Shown piece by piece: positions 34,709 through 42,818 of a DNA stretch of 64,000 bases. Source of the DNA: Prevotella sp. UBA2756 (lineage in GTDB: Bacteria; Bacteroidota; Bacteroidia; Bacteroidales; Bacteroidaceae); the NCBI GenBank assembly GCA_002353205.1, contig DEJE01000016.1, positions 67,238 to 131,237 of the forward strand, in the 5' to 3' direction. Below the pieces are notes generated by a model that saw nothing but the letters and a program-made list of their open reading frames with translations, ran no database searches and was not told the DNA's origin. Every line of letters starts with the position of its first letter. Positions within the stretch are counted from its first letter, which is position 1. Made by a program: the position numbers and the translations under genes.

Positions 34709-35658
34709 CGATAGAATTCTTTCTTGCCGGCAGCCAGCGTGTTCTTCATCAGCGAGCAGATGGTCATCGGACCGACGCCGCCGGGGACGGGAGTGATGAA
34801 GGAGCACTTGGGAGCCACCTCGTCGAACTTCACGTCGCCGTTCAACCGGAATCCGCTCTTGCGCGAGCTGTCGGGCACGCGCGTCGTTCCCACGTCCACG
34901 ACGACGGCACCCTCCTTCACCATGTCGGCGGTCACGAAGTCGGGTTGGCCGATGGCGGCGATGATGATGTCGGCTTCGCGGCACTCTTCCTTCAGCGTCC
35001 GCGAATGGCTGTGGCACACGGTGACCGTCGCGTCGCCATATTGTTTCTGCATCATGAGCTGCGCCATGGGCTTGCCCACGATGTTCGAGCGCCCGAGGAT
35101 GACGCATTTCTTCCCGCTCGTCTCGATGCCGTAGCGCTGGAGCAGCGTGATGATGCCGAGCGGCGTGGCCGACACGAAGCAGGGCAGGCCGATGGCCATG
35201 CGCCCGACGTTGATGGGATGGAAGCCGTCCACGTCTTTCCTGTAGTCGATGGCCATGATGACCTTCTGCTCGTCAATATGTCGCGGCAGGGGCAGCTGCA
35301 CGATGAAGCCGTCCACGTCGTCATCGTCGTTCAGACGCTTCACGCACGTCAGCAACTCCTCCTCGGTGACGTCATCCTCGAAGCGGATGAGCGAGCTCTT
35401 GAAGCCGCAGGCCTCGCAGGCCAGCACCTTGTTCTTCACGTAGGTCTCGCTGCCGCCGTCGTGACCCACGAGCACTGCAGCCAGATGGGGTTGCTTGCCT
35501 CCGGCGGCAACAATCTGCTTCACCTCTTCGGCTATCTCTGCCTTGATGGCTGCAGCCGTAGCTTTTCCGTCGATAAGAGCCCCCCTCCTGGCCTCCCCGA
35601 GGGGAGAGGACCCCCTCCTGGCCTCCCCGAGGGGAGGAACAATATTGTTGTTTGTCAT
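34705..35658 (-). CDS. folD: Methylenetetrahydrofolate dehydrogenase/cyclohydrolase with inserted N-terminal repeat
   Basis: The 317-residue protein has the FolD core from ALIDGKATAAAIK onward, the catalytic Lys in YVKNK, the QLPLPRHID motif and the C-terminal PVPGGVGPMT. It interconverts methylene- and formyl-THF with NADP. The N-terminus is odd. MTNNNIV is followed by two tandem copies of a 10-residue PLGEARRG-type repeat before the usual beginning. DNA there is a tandem GC-rich palindrome. No internal ATG could start the normal core, so the extension seems to be translated. Confidence 0.92.
   Translation of the reverse strand: MTNNNIVPPLGEARRGSSPLGEARRGALIDGKATAAAIKAEIAEEVKQIVAAGGKQPHLAAVLVGHDGGSETYVKNKVLACEACGFKSSLIRFEDDVTEEELLTCVKRLNDDDDVDGFIVQLPLPRHIDEQKVIMAIDYRKDVDGFHPINVGRMAIGLPCFVSATPLGIITLLQRYGIETSGKKCVILGRSNIVGKPMAQLMMQKQYGDATVTVCHSHSRTLKEECREADIIIAAIGQPDFVTADMVKEGAVVVDVGTTRVPDSSRKSGFRLNGDVKFDEVAPKCSFITPVPGGVGPMTICSLMKNTLAAGKKEFYR
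35581..35637 (-). repeat. Tandem GC-rich palindromic element inside the folD reading frame
   Basis: Two near-identical units of about 30 nt, each containing TCCCCTCGGGGA and GGCCAGGAGGGGG on the minus strand, encode PPLGEARRG-S-SPLGEARRG in frame. The same type of palindrome lies in two anti-sigma-like genes in this window. Confidence 0.85.
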
Positions 35659-35670
35659 ATTCTATAAAAA

Positions 35671-35738
35671 AACTATGAACTATGCACTATGAACTATGCA
35701 CTGTGAACTATGAACTATGAACTGTGAACTGTGAACTA
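35671..35738 (-). repeat. Heptad array (AGTTCAT/AGTTCAC) between ffh and folD
   Basis: Nine or ten 7-nt units on the minus strand (AGTTCAC, AGTTCAT, AGTGCAT) begin at the ffh stop codon, which lies within the array, and end about 15 nt before the folD ATG. Confidence 0.88.
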
Positions 35739-37070
35739 TCTCCCCTTCATGTTCTTCATGGCTCCCATCATGTTGCGCATGCCCGAGCCCGTCACCATTC
35801 GCATCATCTTGCGCGTCTGGTCGAACTGCTTGATCAGGCGGTTCACCTCCTGGATGTTCGTGCCCGAACCTTTGGCGATACGCATGCGGCGGCTCTGGTT
35901 CAGAATCTCCGGGTTGGTGCGCTCTTTGGGCGTCATGCTCTGTATGATGGCCTCAATGTTCTTGAAAGCGTTGTCGTCGATGTCCACGTCCTTCAGCTGT
36001 TTGCCCACGCCGGGAATCATCGAAGCCAAGTCCTTCAGGTTACCCATCTTCTTGATTTGCTGAATCTGGCCGTAAAAATCGTTGAAGTCGAACTTGTTCT
36101 TCGCAATCTTCTTCTGCAGACGACGTGCCTCTTCCTCATCGTACTGCTCCTGTGCGCGTTCCACGAGGCTCACCACGTCGCCCATGCCCAGTATGCGGTC
36201 GGCCATACGCGAGGGGTGGAACACGTCGATGGCTTCCATCTTCTCGCCCGTACCGATGAACTTGATGGGCTTGGTCACCACCGTGCGTATTGAGAGAGCA
36301 GCACCGCCGCGGGTGTCGCCGTCGAGCTTCGTCAGCACCACGCCGTCGAAGTCGAGCCGGTCGTTGAACTCCTTGGCCGTGTTCACGGCATCCTGACCCG
36401 TCATCGAGTCGACCACGAAAAGCGTTTCCTGCGGCTGTATGGCCTCTTTGAGCGTAGCAATCTCGGTCATCATCTCCTCGTCGACGGCCAGACGGCCGGC
36501 GGTATCGATGATCACCACGTCGCAGCCCTTCGCCTTGGCCTCCTGAATGCCTCGGGTGGCTATCTCCACCACGTTCTTGTTGCCATCCTCGCTGTAGACG
36601 GGCACGTCGACGGTCTGGCCCACCACCTTCAGCTGCTCGATGGCAGCGGGACGGTAGACGTCGCAGGCCACGAGCATCGGTTTCTTGTGCTGCTTGGTCT
36701 TCAGCATGTTGGCCAGCTTGCCCGAGAAGGTCGTCTTACCCGAGCCTTGCAGTCCCGACATCAGAATAACAGAGGGCCGTCCCTCAATCTTCAGGGGCAC
36801 GGCCTCGCCGCCCATCAGCTCGGCGAGCTCGTCGTGAACGATCTTCACCATCAGCTGTCCGGGCTTGATGGCTGTCAGCACGTTCATGCCCAGCGCCTTC
36901 TGCTTCACCGTATCGGTGAATGTCTTGGCCACCTTGAAGTTCACGTCGGCATCGAGCAGGGCCCGACGCACGTCTTTCAGCGTTTCGGCAACGTTGATTT
37001 CGGTGATTTTTCCTTCACCTTTCAGTATCTTGAACGACCGTTCAAGCCTGTCACTCAAATTCTCAAACAT
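35736..37070 (-). CDS. ffh: Signal recognition particle protein Ffh
   Basis: The 444-residue SRP54 GTPase has an N domain, the G1 motif GLQGSGKTT at residues 106-114, DTAGR in G3, TKLDGDTRGG in G4 and a Met-rich M domain ending NMMGAMKNMKGR. It binds SRP RNA and signal sequences to target nascent membrane proteins. It is the first gene of the minus-strand operon leading to folD and the vor genes. Confidence 0.96.
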   Translation of the reverse strand: MFENLSDRLERSFKILKGEGKITEINVAETLKDVRRALLDADVNFKVAKTFTDTVKQKALGMNVLTAIKPGQLMVKIVHDELAELMGGEAVPLKIEGRPSVILMSGLQGSGKTTFSGKLANMLKTKQHKKPMLVACDVYRPAAIEQLKVVGQTVDVPVYSEDGNKNVVEIATRGIQEAKAKGCDVVIIDTAGRLAVDEEMMTEIATLKEAIQPQETLFVVDSMTGQDAVNTAKEFNDRLDFDGVVLTKLDGDTRGGAALSIRTVVTKPIKFIGTGEKMEAIDVFHPSRMADRILGMGDVVSLVERAQEQYDEEEARRLQKKIAKNKFDFNDFYGQIQQIKKMGNLKDLASMIPGVGKQLKDVDIDDNAFKNIEAIIQSMTPKERTNPEILNQSRRMRIAKGSGTNIQEVNRLIKQFDQTRKMMRMVTGSGMRNMMGAMKNMKGR

Positions 37071-37114
37071 ATATATTTATCCTGTTTTTATACGCGTGCA
37101 TTATATTAAACATG

Positions 37115-37122
37115 CAAATATA
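37115..37122 (-). promoter_or_regulatory. ffh promoter -7 box
   Basis: TATATTTG on the minus strand, about 45 nt before the ffh ATG. No clear TTTG lies at the right distance. Confidence 0.45.
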
Positions 37123-37264
37123 CGCAAAAAAGCGCGGTGTCTGTCATTCCCGCGCTCCCTTTTAAGGAAGTTTAACCCGTTTCGCGATGCGAAGCCGTTG
37201 GTCTCCCCATTCGTTTTGCCGTGGCCACAGTTTGTTTCTGCCCTGCCTCCACGAATCAGCAGCC

Positions 37265-37352
37265 GCGCAATTCAATTTGTTTTGCCGTGCAATTTAATTT
37301 ATGTTGCCACGCAATTTAATTTATTTTGCCGCGCAATTCAATTGATATTGCA
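37265..37352. repeat. 22-bp tandem repeat, locus C (four units)
   Basis: Units at 37265, 37287, 37309 and 37331 follow GCAATTYAATTTRTKTTGCC with two variable leading bases. They lie in the same orientation as locus A. Two more diverged units may precede (about 37208-37260). Confidence 0.88.
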
Positions 37353-37471
37353 AGCCGACAGAAGAGTGCGGGCAGCGGAGAAAGGCTGTACAACGCAGAA
37401 GAAAAACAGGAACAACCAACAATAAAAGACTGTGTCGGGGAAGCTGATGAAAGAAGATACCACGCTGAAAA

Positions 37472-37503
37472 TTTGTTTGTATGGGGAAAAAAGTCTATCT
37501 TTG
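37472..37503 (+). promoter_or_regulatory. Promoter of the type IIG restriction-modification gene
   Basis: TTTG (37472-37475), 20-nt spacer, TATCTTTG (37496-37503). Exact match. The start codon is 172 nt downstream. Confidence 0.8.
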
Positions 37504-37675
37504 CAGCACACAAATAGGAGGTCACGTGAGGAGGTTACGTGTCTCACGTGACAAACATTCTGCTGGATTGCGACGTGAGGACACGTCGCCTCCCACGGCA
37601 AAGCAGTGAAATAACCGTTAGTTATATAGAAGTAGTCTATAATATGTATGTCTGACACCTAAAATCTCAATAACA
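37504..37675 (+). promoter_or_regulatory. Structured leader of the restriction-modification gene
   Basis: Two strong hairpins: GTCACGTGAG (37521-37530) with CTCACGTGAC (37543-37552), and GCGACGTG (37570-37577) with CACGTCGC (37582-37589). ACGTG occurs repeatedly, so the arms can also pair in other combinations. The left arm contains the palindrome CACGTG. Confidence 0.6.
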
Positions 37676-40600
37676 ATGCTATTCCAGAAAACGATCGTCA
37701 ATAAATACTTGCTGGCGTTACCCTGCGAAACAACGGAACAACCTTGGCTGGCTTATCAACATTATTTCCTCAACAAGGACATCCAGCAGAACATCCTCCA
37801 GTCGAAAGAGGAGCAGTTTCAGGAGGGTTTTCTGCGCGAACTGTTCGTGAAGGTGCTGGGCTACACGCTGAACCCCTCGCCCGACTATAACCTTATCACC
37901 GAGCAGAAGAACGAGACGAACGCGAAGAAGGCCGACGGTGCCATACTGATGGACGGCGAGGTGGCGGGCGTGATAGAACTGAAAGACCACAAGACCACCG
38001 ACCTCTCGAAAGTGGAGCCGCAGGCCTTCAATTATAAGAGCCAGCATCCGAGATGCCGCCTTGTGGTGATCTCCAATTTCGAGAAACTGCGCCTCTACAT
38101 CGACAACGCCGTGGAGCATCGCGAGTGGAACCTGTTCACGCTCAACGAAGACGACTTCCGCGAGCTCTACCTCTGCCTGGCATGGTCGCAGGTAGCAAAG
38201 GGCACGCCTCTGAAGATGAAGAGCGAATCGGTGTCATCGGAAGACCAGATTACCAATGCGCTCTATCGCGACTACTCGCTGTTCAAGCGCGAGCTCTTTG
38301 CCGACATCCTGAAACAGAATCCCGCTGGCGAAGGGACGGACGAGCGAGAGTGGCAGCTACTGCTTTTCAAGAAGACACAGAAACTGCTCGACCGTATGCT
38401 CTTCATTTTCTTTGCCGAAGACTGCGGTCTGCTGCCTCCCAACTCGATGGTGCAGATCATCGATCAATGGGAACAGCTGAAGGAAATAGACGAATACCGG
38501 CCGTTCTACGATCGCGTGAAGAAGTATTTCGGCTATATGAACACAGGCTTCAAGGGGAAGAAATACGAGGTGTTTGCCTACAACGGCGGACTGTTCAAGC
38601 CCGACGACGTGCTCGACCGTATCAAGATCTCTGACGATCTGCTGGCCCACCATTGCCGCCGCCTGTCGGAATACGACTTCAAGAGCGACGTTGACGTGAA
38701 CATCCTCGGCCACATCTTCGAGAACTCGCTTTCGGAGATTGAAGACGTGACGCAGCAAATCACCAACGGGCAGGCACCCTCTACATCCAAGCGCAAGCAG
38801 GACGGCGTGTTCTATACTCCGCAATACATCACCAAGTACATCGTGGAGAACACCGTGGGACGCCTCTGCGCCGAGAAGAAGCAAGAGCTGGGCATCCGCG
38901 AGGAAGAATACTTCAGCGACCAGCGCCGCCAGCTGCAGACGAAGAAGCGCCTGCTCGACCAGCTGCAGCAGTATCGCGAATGGCTGCTCGGCATCACCAT
39001 CCTCGACCCTGCCTGCGGCAGCGGTGCCTTCCTGAATGCCGCCCTGCGATTCTTGATGGATGAGCACAAGCTCATCGACGAGATGGAAACCAAGGTGTCG
39101 GGTTATTCCATCCAGTTTCAAGATGTGGAAAACAGCATCTTGGAGAACAACCTCTACGGCGTTGACATCAACGAGGAGAGCGTGGAGATAGCCCAGCTGG
39201 CTCTCTGGCTGCGCACTGCCAAGCCCCACCGCAAACTAAACACGCTCAATCAGAACATCAAGTGCGGAAACTCGCTTATCAGCGATCCCGAGGTTGCGGG
39301 GGAGAAAGCCTTTGACTGGCAAAAGGAATTTCCACAGGTGTTCGAGCGCGGAGGGTTTGATGTCGTGATTGGTAATCCGCCGTATGTGAGAGCTGATAGT
39401 CCTGGCAATTCGTTGGATTTCCGCAATTATATGACCTCTTGTGGAAAATGGGAAACATTGGCGGGGAAATGGGATTTATATATACCTTTCCTTGAGTTAT
39501 CAATAAAACTGTCAAAACCATATAGTTTATGCTCATTCATTATTCCTGATGCTTATTGCCATGCAGAATATGGCAAGTGTAGTTTGGAGTACATGAAAGG
39601 CCATAAGTATTTGGCGATGATAGACTATTTCCCAGATATTGAGGTGTTTGAAAATGTAGGAGTAAAGAGTGTAATTGTGAACTTTGATAAGAAAGGAGCA
39701 ACTTCTTTTGTACAAAGAATTCACAATACCGATCATCAATATTCCGAGAAACAACTCTTAAGCTATCCCAATAATCTGCGTATCGACGCGAAAGAAAGCT
39801 TCATTGAAAACAAAGAAGGGCTGATACCACTTGGGAATGTGTGCTATATGTCAGTAGGAATCGTTGGAAACAGTGACGAAAAGCAATTCAAGGGCGAATT
39901 CCTAGTAGGTGACCTGTTGTCAGAAGTACAAGACGATATCCATTCTAAACTGTATTATGAAGGCAAGGACATCAATAGTTGGCGTTTGTCAAGGAAGCGA
40001 TATATAGAATATGGAACCAGTCGCTCTCCAAGCAAATGGCGTCGCAAGGGTTTTACTGAAATGTTTGAGGGTTCAGCAAAATTGGTGACGATGCGAAGCC
40101 CTGGTGTTTTTCCCCGCACCTTCCTTGATACGGAAAATGGTTATTTCAATGAGAGTGCCATTGGAATCAAGCGTTGGATTGATTTAAAAGGTGTGGAGAA
40201 CAACAGCGTTTCAAAGGCTTATCGTAATGACGATGAGCGGGCTCTTTTTGAAGAGATTTCTATAAGCTATTCTTATAAAGCATTGCTTGCCATCTTCAAT
40301 TCATCACTTATCAGATATGAGTTGAATACAGAGCGAAGGAGTAATATCCACATCTATCCGGATGATTGGAAGCGGCTTGCTTTGCCTAATGTAAAGGCTG
40401 AACAACTGATTTCGTTAGAAACCCTTGCCGACACGATGCTCTCCCTCCATGAGCAATTGCAGGAAAAGCGCGCTCGTTTCCTCCGCCGCCTTTCGGAAAA
40501 CTTCGAGGGTGTGAAGATAACTACAGCCCTGCAGACATTCGACAAGATGGAATTCAAGGTTTTCATGGCCGAGCTGAAGAAGCAGAAGATAAAACTCTCG

Positions 40601-40765
40601 CTCGCGGAGCAAGACGACTGGGAGGACTACTTCAATGAGTACGCCGAAGCCTGCCGGGAAATCTGCATCAAGATAGACACGACCGATGACGAGATCAACC
40701 GCCGCGTCGGCCAGCTCTACGGATTGACGGATGAGGAAATGAAGCGCATCAGCCAAACGGCCTGA
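37676..40765 (+). CDS. Type IIG restriction enzyme / N6-adenine methyltransferase
   Basis: The 1029-residue single-chain protein has an N-terminal PD-(D/E)xK-like nuclease (Asp87 in KKADGAIL, Glu101-x-Lys103 in GVIELK). A helical linker follows. The methyltransferase has motif I DPACGSG at 444-450 and motif IV NPPY at 567-570. A TaqI-type target-recognition region spans about 575-950. It should methylate adenine and cut nearby at the same site. The DNA from about 39,360 to 40,400 is much more AT-rich than the rest, suggesting the recognition domain was swapped. No separate specificity or control gene is adjacent. Confidence 0.87.
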   Translation: MLFQKTIVNKYLLALPCETTEQPWLAYQHYFLNKDIQQNILQSKEEQFQEGFLRELFVKVLGYTLNPSPDYNLITEQKNETNAKKADGAILMDGEVAGVIELKDHKTTDLSKVEPQAFNYKSQHPRCRLVVISNFEKLRLYIDNAVEHREWNLFTLNEDDFRELYLCLAWSQVAKGTPLKMKSESVSSEDQITNALYRDYSLFKRELFADILKQNPAGEGTDEREWQLLLFKKTQKLLDRMLFIFFAEDCGLLPPNSMVQIIDQWEQLKEIDEYRPFYDRVKKYFGYMNTGFKGKKYEVFAYNGGLFKPDDVLDRIKISDDLLAHHCRRLSEYDFKSDVDVNILGHIFENSLSEIEDVTQQITNGQAPSTSKRKQDGVFYTPQYITKYIVENTVGRLCAEKKQELGIREEEYFSDQRRQLQTKKRLLDQLQQYREWLLGITILDPACGSGAFLNAALRFLMDEHKLIDEMETKVSGYSIQFQDVENSILENNLYGVDINEESVEIAQLALWLRTAKPHRKLNTLNQNIKCGNSLISDPEVAGEKAFDWQKEFPQVFERGGFDVVIGNPPYVRADSPGNSLDFRNYMTSCGKWETLAGKWDLYIPFLELSIKLSKPYSLCSFIIPDAYCHAEYGKCSLEYMKGHKYLAMIDYFPDIEVFENVGVKSVIVNFDKKGATSFVQRIHNTDHQYSEKQLLSYPNNLRIDAKESFIENKEGLIPLGNVCYMSVGIVGNSDEKQFKGEFLVGDLLSEVQDDIHSKLYYEGKDINSWRLSRKRYIEYGTSRSPSKWRRKGFTEMFEGSAKLVTMRSPGVFPRTFLDTENGYFNESAIGIKRWIDLKGVENNSVSKAYRNDDERALFEEISISYSYKALLAIFNSSLIRYELNTERRSNIHIYPDDWKRLALPNVKAEQLISLETLADTMLSLHEQLQEKRARFLRRLSENFEGVKITTALQTFDKMEFKVFMAELKKQKIKLSLAEQDDWEDYFNEYAEACREICIKIDTTDDEINRRVGQLYGLTDEEMKRISQTA

Positions 40766-40782
40766 CTTCGTTGTGGTGGCGT

Positions 40783-41586
40783 TTACTTCGCCACGACCCT
40801 GCCGTTGATGATGTAGAGGCCTTGCCTCACGGTGTTCACGCGACGGCCTTGCAGGTCGTAGACGTTCTGACTGGTGCTGTCGGCCTCGGTGTTGCTGATG
40901 TCGGTGACGATGGCCGGGGCCACATATTCGAAGGTCGCGGTGTAGAGCGGGCTCCACGCGCCCTTGGAGTCGCCCACCATCCACGTCAGGGTGTGCTCAC
41001 CATCGGGAACGTCTCGGATATCAATGGCGATGATGTCACTCTGTGAAGACAGTGTTCCCGTCACCACCTCGTCGTCATCGATCCAGTACAGGTAGCGCGA
41101 GACTGTCAGGCCGCCCTCTATCAATGCGCCTGCAGGCACGATGAAATACTTCGTCATCGTACTGCTCCACACACCGGCATCGTTCTTCACCCGCATGGTG
41201 AAGGAATGCAGTCCTTGGGCAAGACCGTTCATTTCCACCGTTGCCACCGACTCACTTAACGGTTTAGGGTTCTTCACATCATTATCGAACCAGTATTCGC
41301 AGGCAGCCACATCCGTAGATGTAGGCGTGGGCTTCTTCACGAAATATTTGGTCATCGCGCTGCTCCACAGTCCATCCGAATCTTTTACCCTCAGAGAGAA
41401 GGAATGCAGCCCTTGGGGAAGGGTTGATATATCGACGGCTGTCGTCGCAGCATCGAGTGTCTGGAGCGTACTGACATCGTTATCGAACCAATACTCCCGC
41501 TCTACGATGCTCTTCTCATCCTCTGCCATAGCCGTCAAGCTGATCATGGCAGCCACTGCCATCAAGAGAATCCTTATCTTATCCAT
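40783..41586 (-). CDS. Exported protein with three repeated beta-sandwich units
   Basis: The 267-residue protein has a signal peptide at 1 to about 21. Three repeats of about 60-65 residues then each start EYWFDND or RYLYWIDDD and contain GLHSFxxRVKDxxGxWSS. The C-terminal tail VYDLQGRRVNTVRQGLYIINGR resembles that of the LRR protein. The repeats look like immunoglobulin-like surface modules. The function is unknown. It follows the beta-helix gene by 25 nt and probably shares its transcript. It converges with the restriction-modification gene. Confidence 0.72.
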   Translation of the reverse strand: MDKIRILLMAVAAMISLTAMAEDEKSIVEREYWFDNDVSTLQTLDAATTAVDISTLPQGLHSFSLRVKDSDGLWSSAMTKYFVKKPTPTSTDVAACEYWFDNDVKNPKPLSESVATVEMNGLAQGLHSFTMRVKNDAGVWSSTMTKYFIVPAGALIEGGLTVSRYLYWIDDDEVVTGTLSSQSDIIAIDIRDVPDGEHTLTWMVGDSKGAWSPLYTATFEYVAPAIVTDISNTEADSTSQNVYDLQGRRVNTVRQGLYIINGRVVAK

Positions 41587-41587
41587 A

Positions 41588-41611
41588 TAACTTTTAACTA
41601 TGAACTATGAA
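41588..41611 (-). repeat. Short heptad array between two surface-protein genes
   Basis: On the minus strand AGTTCAT, AGTTCAT, AGTTAAA and AGTTAT fill the whole 25-nt spacer, up to the next ATG. Confidence 0.75.
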
Positions 41612-42685
41612 CTATCTCACCTCTGCCTCGTAGGTCACATTCAGGTTTGTTCCATCAGGCGTAACGCTCAGGTTCTTCACCACAGGAGTGCTGGGCACCT
41701 TGCTCCAACCGTTGCCGCCATGAAGGCCAATCTCGTTACCATCGGTATCTAACCAAACAGAAGGTTGATTCAGTTCGTAGGTACGTTCGTACGAGTAGGA
41801 GCCGTCTTCTCCATCCTTGAAAATCTCGGCTCTTCCAACATAATAACAGTTCTCGAAATTAACAATATTAGCATCATCAGAGATACAGTTCTTTATTTTG
41901 CTTCCTGAAGGCCATATAGTATATGAGCCTGAGAGTTGTGAAGACGGAGAAACAACATATATCGTGTTCCGAAGTGTCAAGAGTCTAACATGCGAGTATT
42001 CAAATGGCCAATAAACCCCATAACTATTAGTGCTTATGCAATAGACATTAAAAATGCAATGGTCTAAAACAACTGAACTATCGACATGAAAATAATACCT
42101 GATACGGCCAGCATTCATCACACAATTACTGAAGTACAGATCAGCTATAATGCCTTTATAACAAACATCATTAGACTCACAATCCATAACACCATCAATA
42201 ATACATTGGTCTAAACTTGTATTGGAGTTAGTACTCCGAACTTTCACAGACTTTATATGAGACTTTTCAACACGGAAATTGCTCAATGGACCTTTGGCAA
42301 ATATGCCGCCAACATATAAACAGCCATTCACATACAAGCCTTCAAGATGAACGTTTGACAATAATTCATTGTCGGATCTTCCAACAGTCAGATCGCCATT
42401 AATCTCAGTCTGTAATGTTCCTGTAGCCTCGTTCGTCTTGTATCCTGCCCCATAAATGGAAACGGGTTTGGTTATATCGGTTGATGTAAACACACCTTCG
42501 CTGAGGGTGATGACATCTCCCCCTCCTTCATCAGCTGCTGCCAGTGCATTGGCCAGAGCTCCCGGTCCTTTGAATACACTCACGTTATTACCATGTTGCA
42601 AGGTGGCGATGGCCACATCGTTTTGTGCTACGCCTTTCAGAGCACCCGTCAGGAGAACTGCCATCAGTAAAATCTTTGCTTTCAT
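41612..42685 (-). CDS. Exported right-handed beta-helix protein of unknown function
   Basis: The 357-residue protein has a signal peptide (residues 1 to about 20). Pectin-lyase-like repeats follow: ALANALAAADEGGGDVITLSEGVF, then alternating 'LEGLYVNGCLYVGG' and 'LRNTIYVVSP' strands. The C-terminal 50 residues form a beta-rich extension. No lyase catalytic site is recognisable, so it may bind rather than cleave. Its central DNA (about 41,850-42,400) is more AT-rich than the flanks. It lies downstream of the Kelch-AraC regulator, which may control it; that is inference. Confidence 0.65.
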   Translation of the reverse strand: MKAKILLMAVLLTGALKGVAQNDVAIATLQHGNNVSVFKGPGALANALAAADEGGGDVITLSEGVFTSTDITKPVSIYGAGYKTNEATGTLQTEINGDLTVGRSDNELLSNVHLEGLYVNGCLYVGGIFAKGPLSNFRVEKSHIKSVKVRSTNSNTSLDQCIIDGVMDCESNDVCYKGIIADLYFSNCVMNAGRIRYYFHVDSSVVLDHCIFNVYCISTNSYGVYWPFEYSHVRLLTLRNTIYVVSPSSQLSGSYTIWPSGSKIKNCISDDANIVNFENCYYVGRAEIFKDGEDGSYSYERTYELNQPSVWLDTDGNEIGLHGGNGWSKVPSTPVVKNLSVTPDGTNLNVTYEAEVR

Positions 42686-42715
42686 ATTGTTTTGCTTTAG
42701 TTAGTATATTGGCCA

Positions 42716-42723
42716 CAAAGATA
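42716..42723 (-). promoter_or_regulatory. -7 box of the beta-helix / repeat-protein operon
   Basis: TATCTTTG on the minus strand, 30 nt before the ATG. A GTTG lies 16 nt upstream, short for a -33 element, so activator help is plausible. Confidence 0.5.
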
Positions 42724-42744
42724 GCAAAAAGGGAAAAAACAACC

Positions 42745-42789
42745 ACTCCCAAATCATACATCGACGCAACATTTGTATGATTTGGGAGT
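42745..42789 (-). terminator. Terminator of the Kelch-AraC gene
   Basis: A perfect 16-bp inverted repeat (42745-42760 with 42774-42789) is followed on the minus strand by GGTTGTTTTTT. The T-run overlaps the upstream part of the next promoter. Confidence 0.75.
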
Positions 42790-42818
42790 AGTTTTGTATC
42801 ATCTGAAAGTAAAACGTC

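Noticed and set aside
11167..37352. CRISPR arrays at the three 22-bp repeat loci
   Set aside because: Units are contiguous with no unique spacers, and no cas genes are present.
37208..37658. Short minus- and plus-strand frames in the gap before the restriction-modification gene
   Set aside because: They overlap the repeats, promoter and hairpins and show no protein-like composition.
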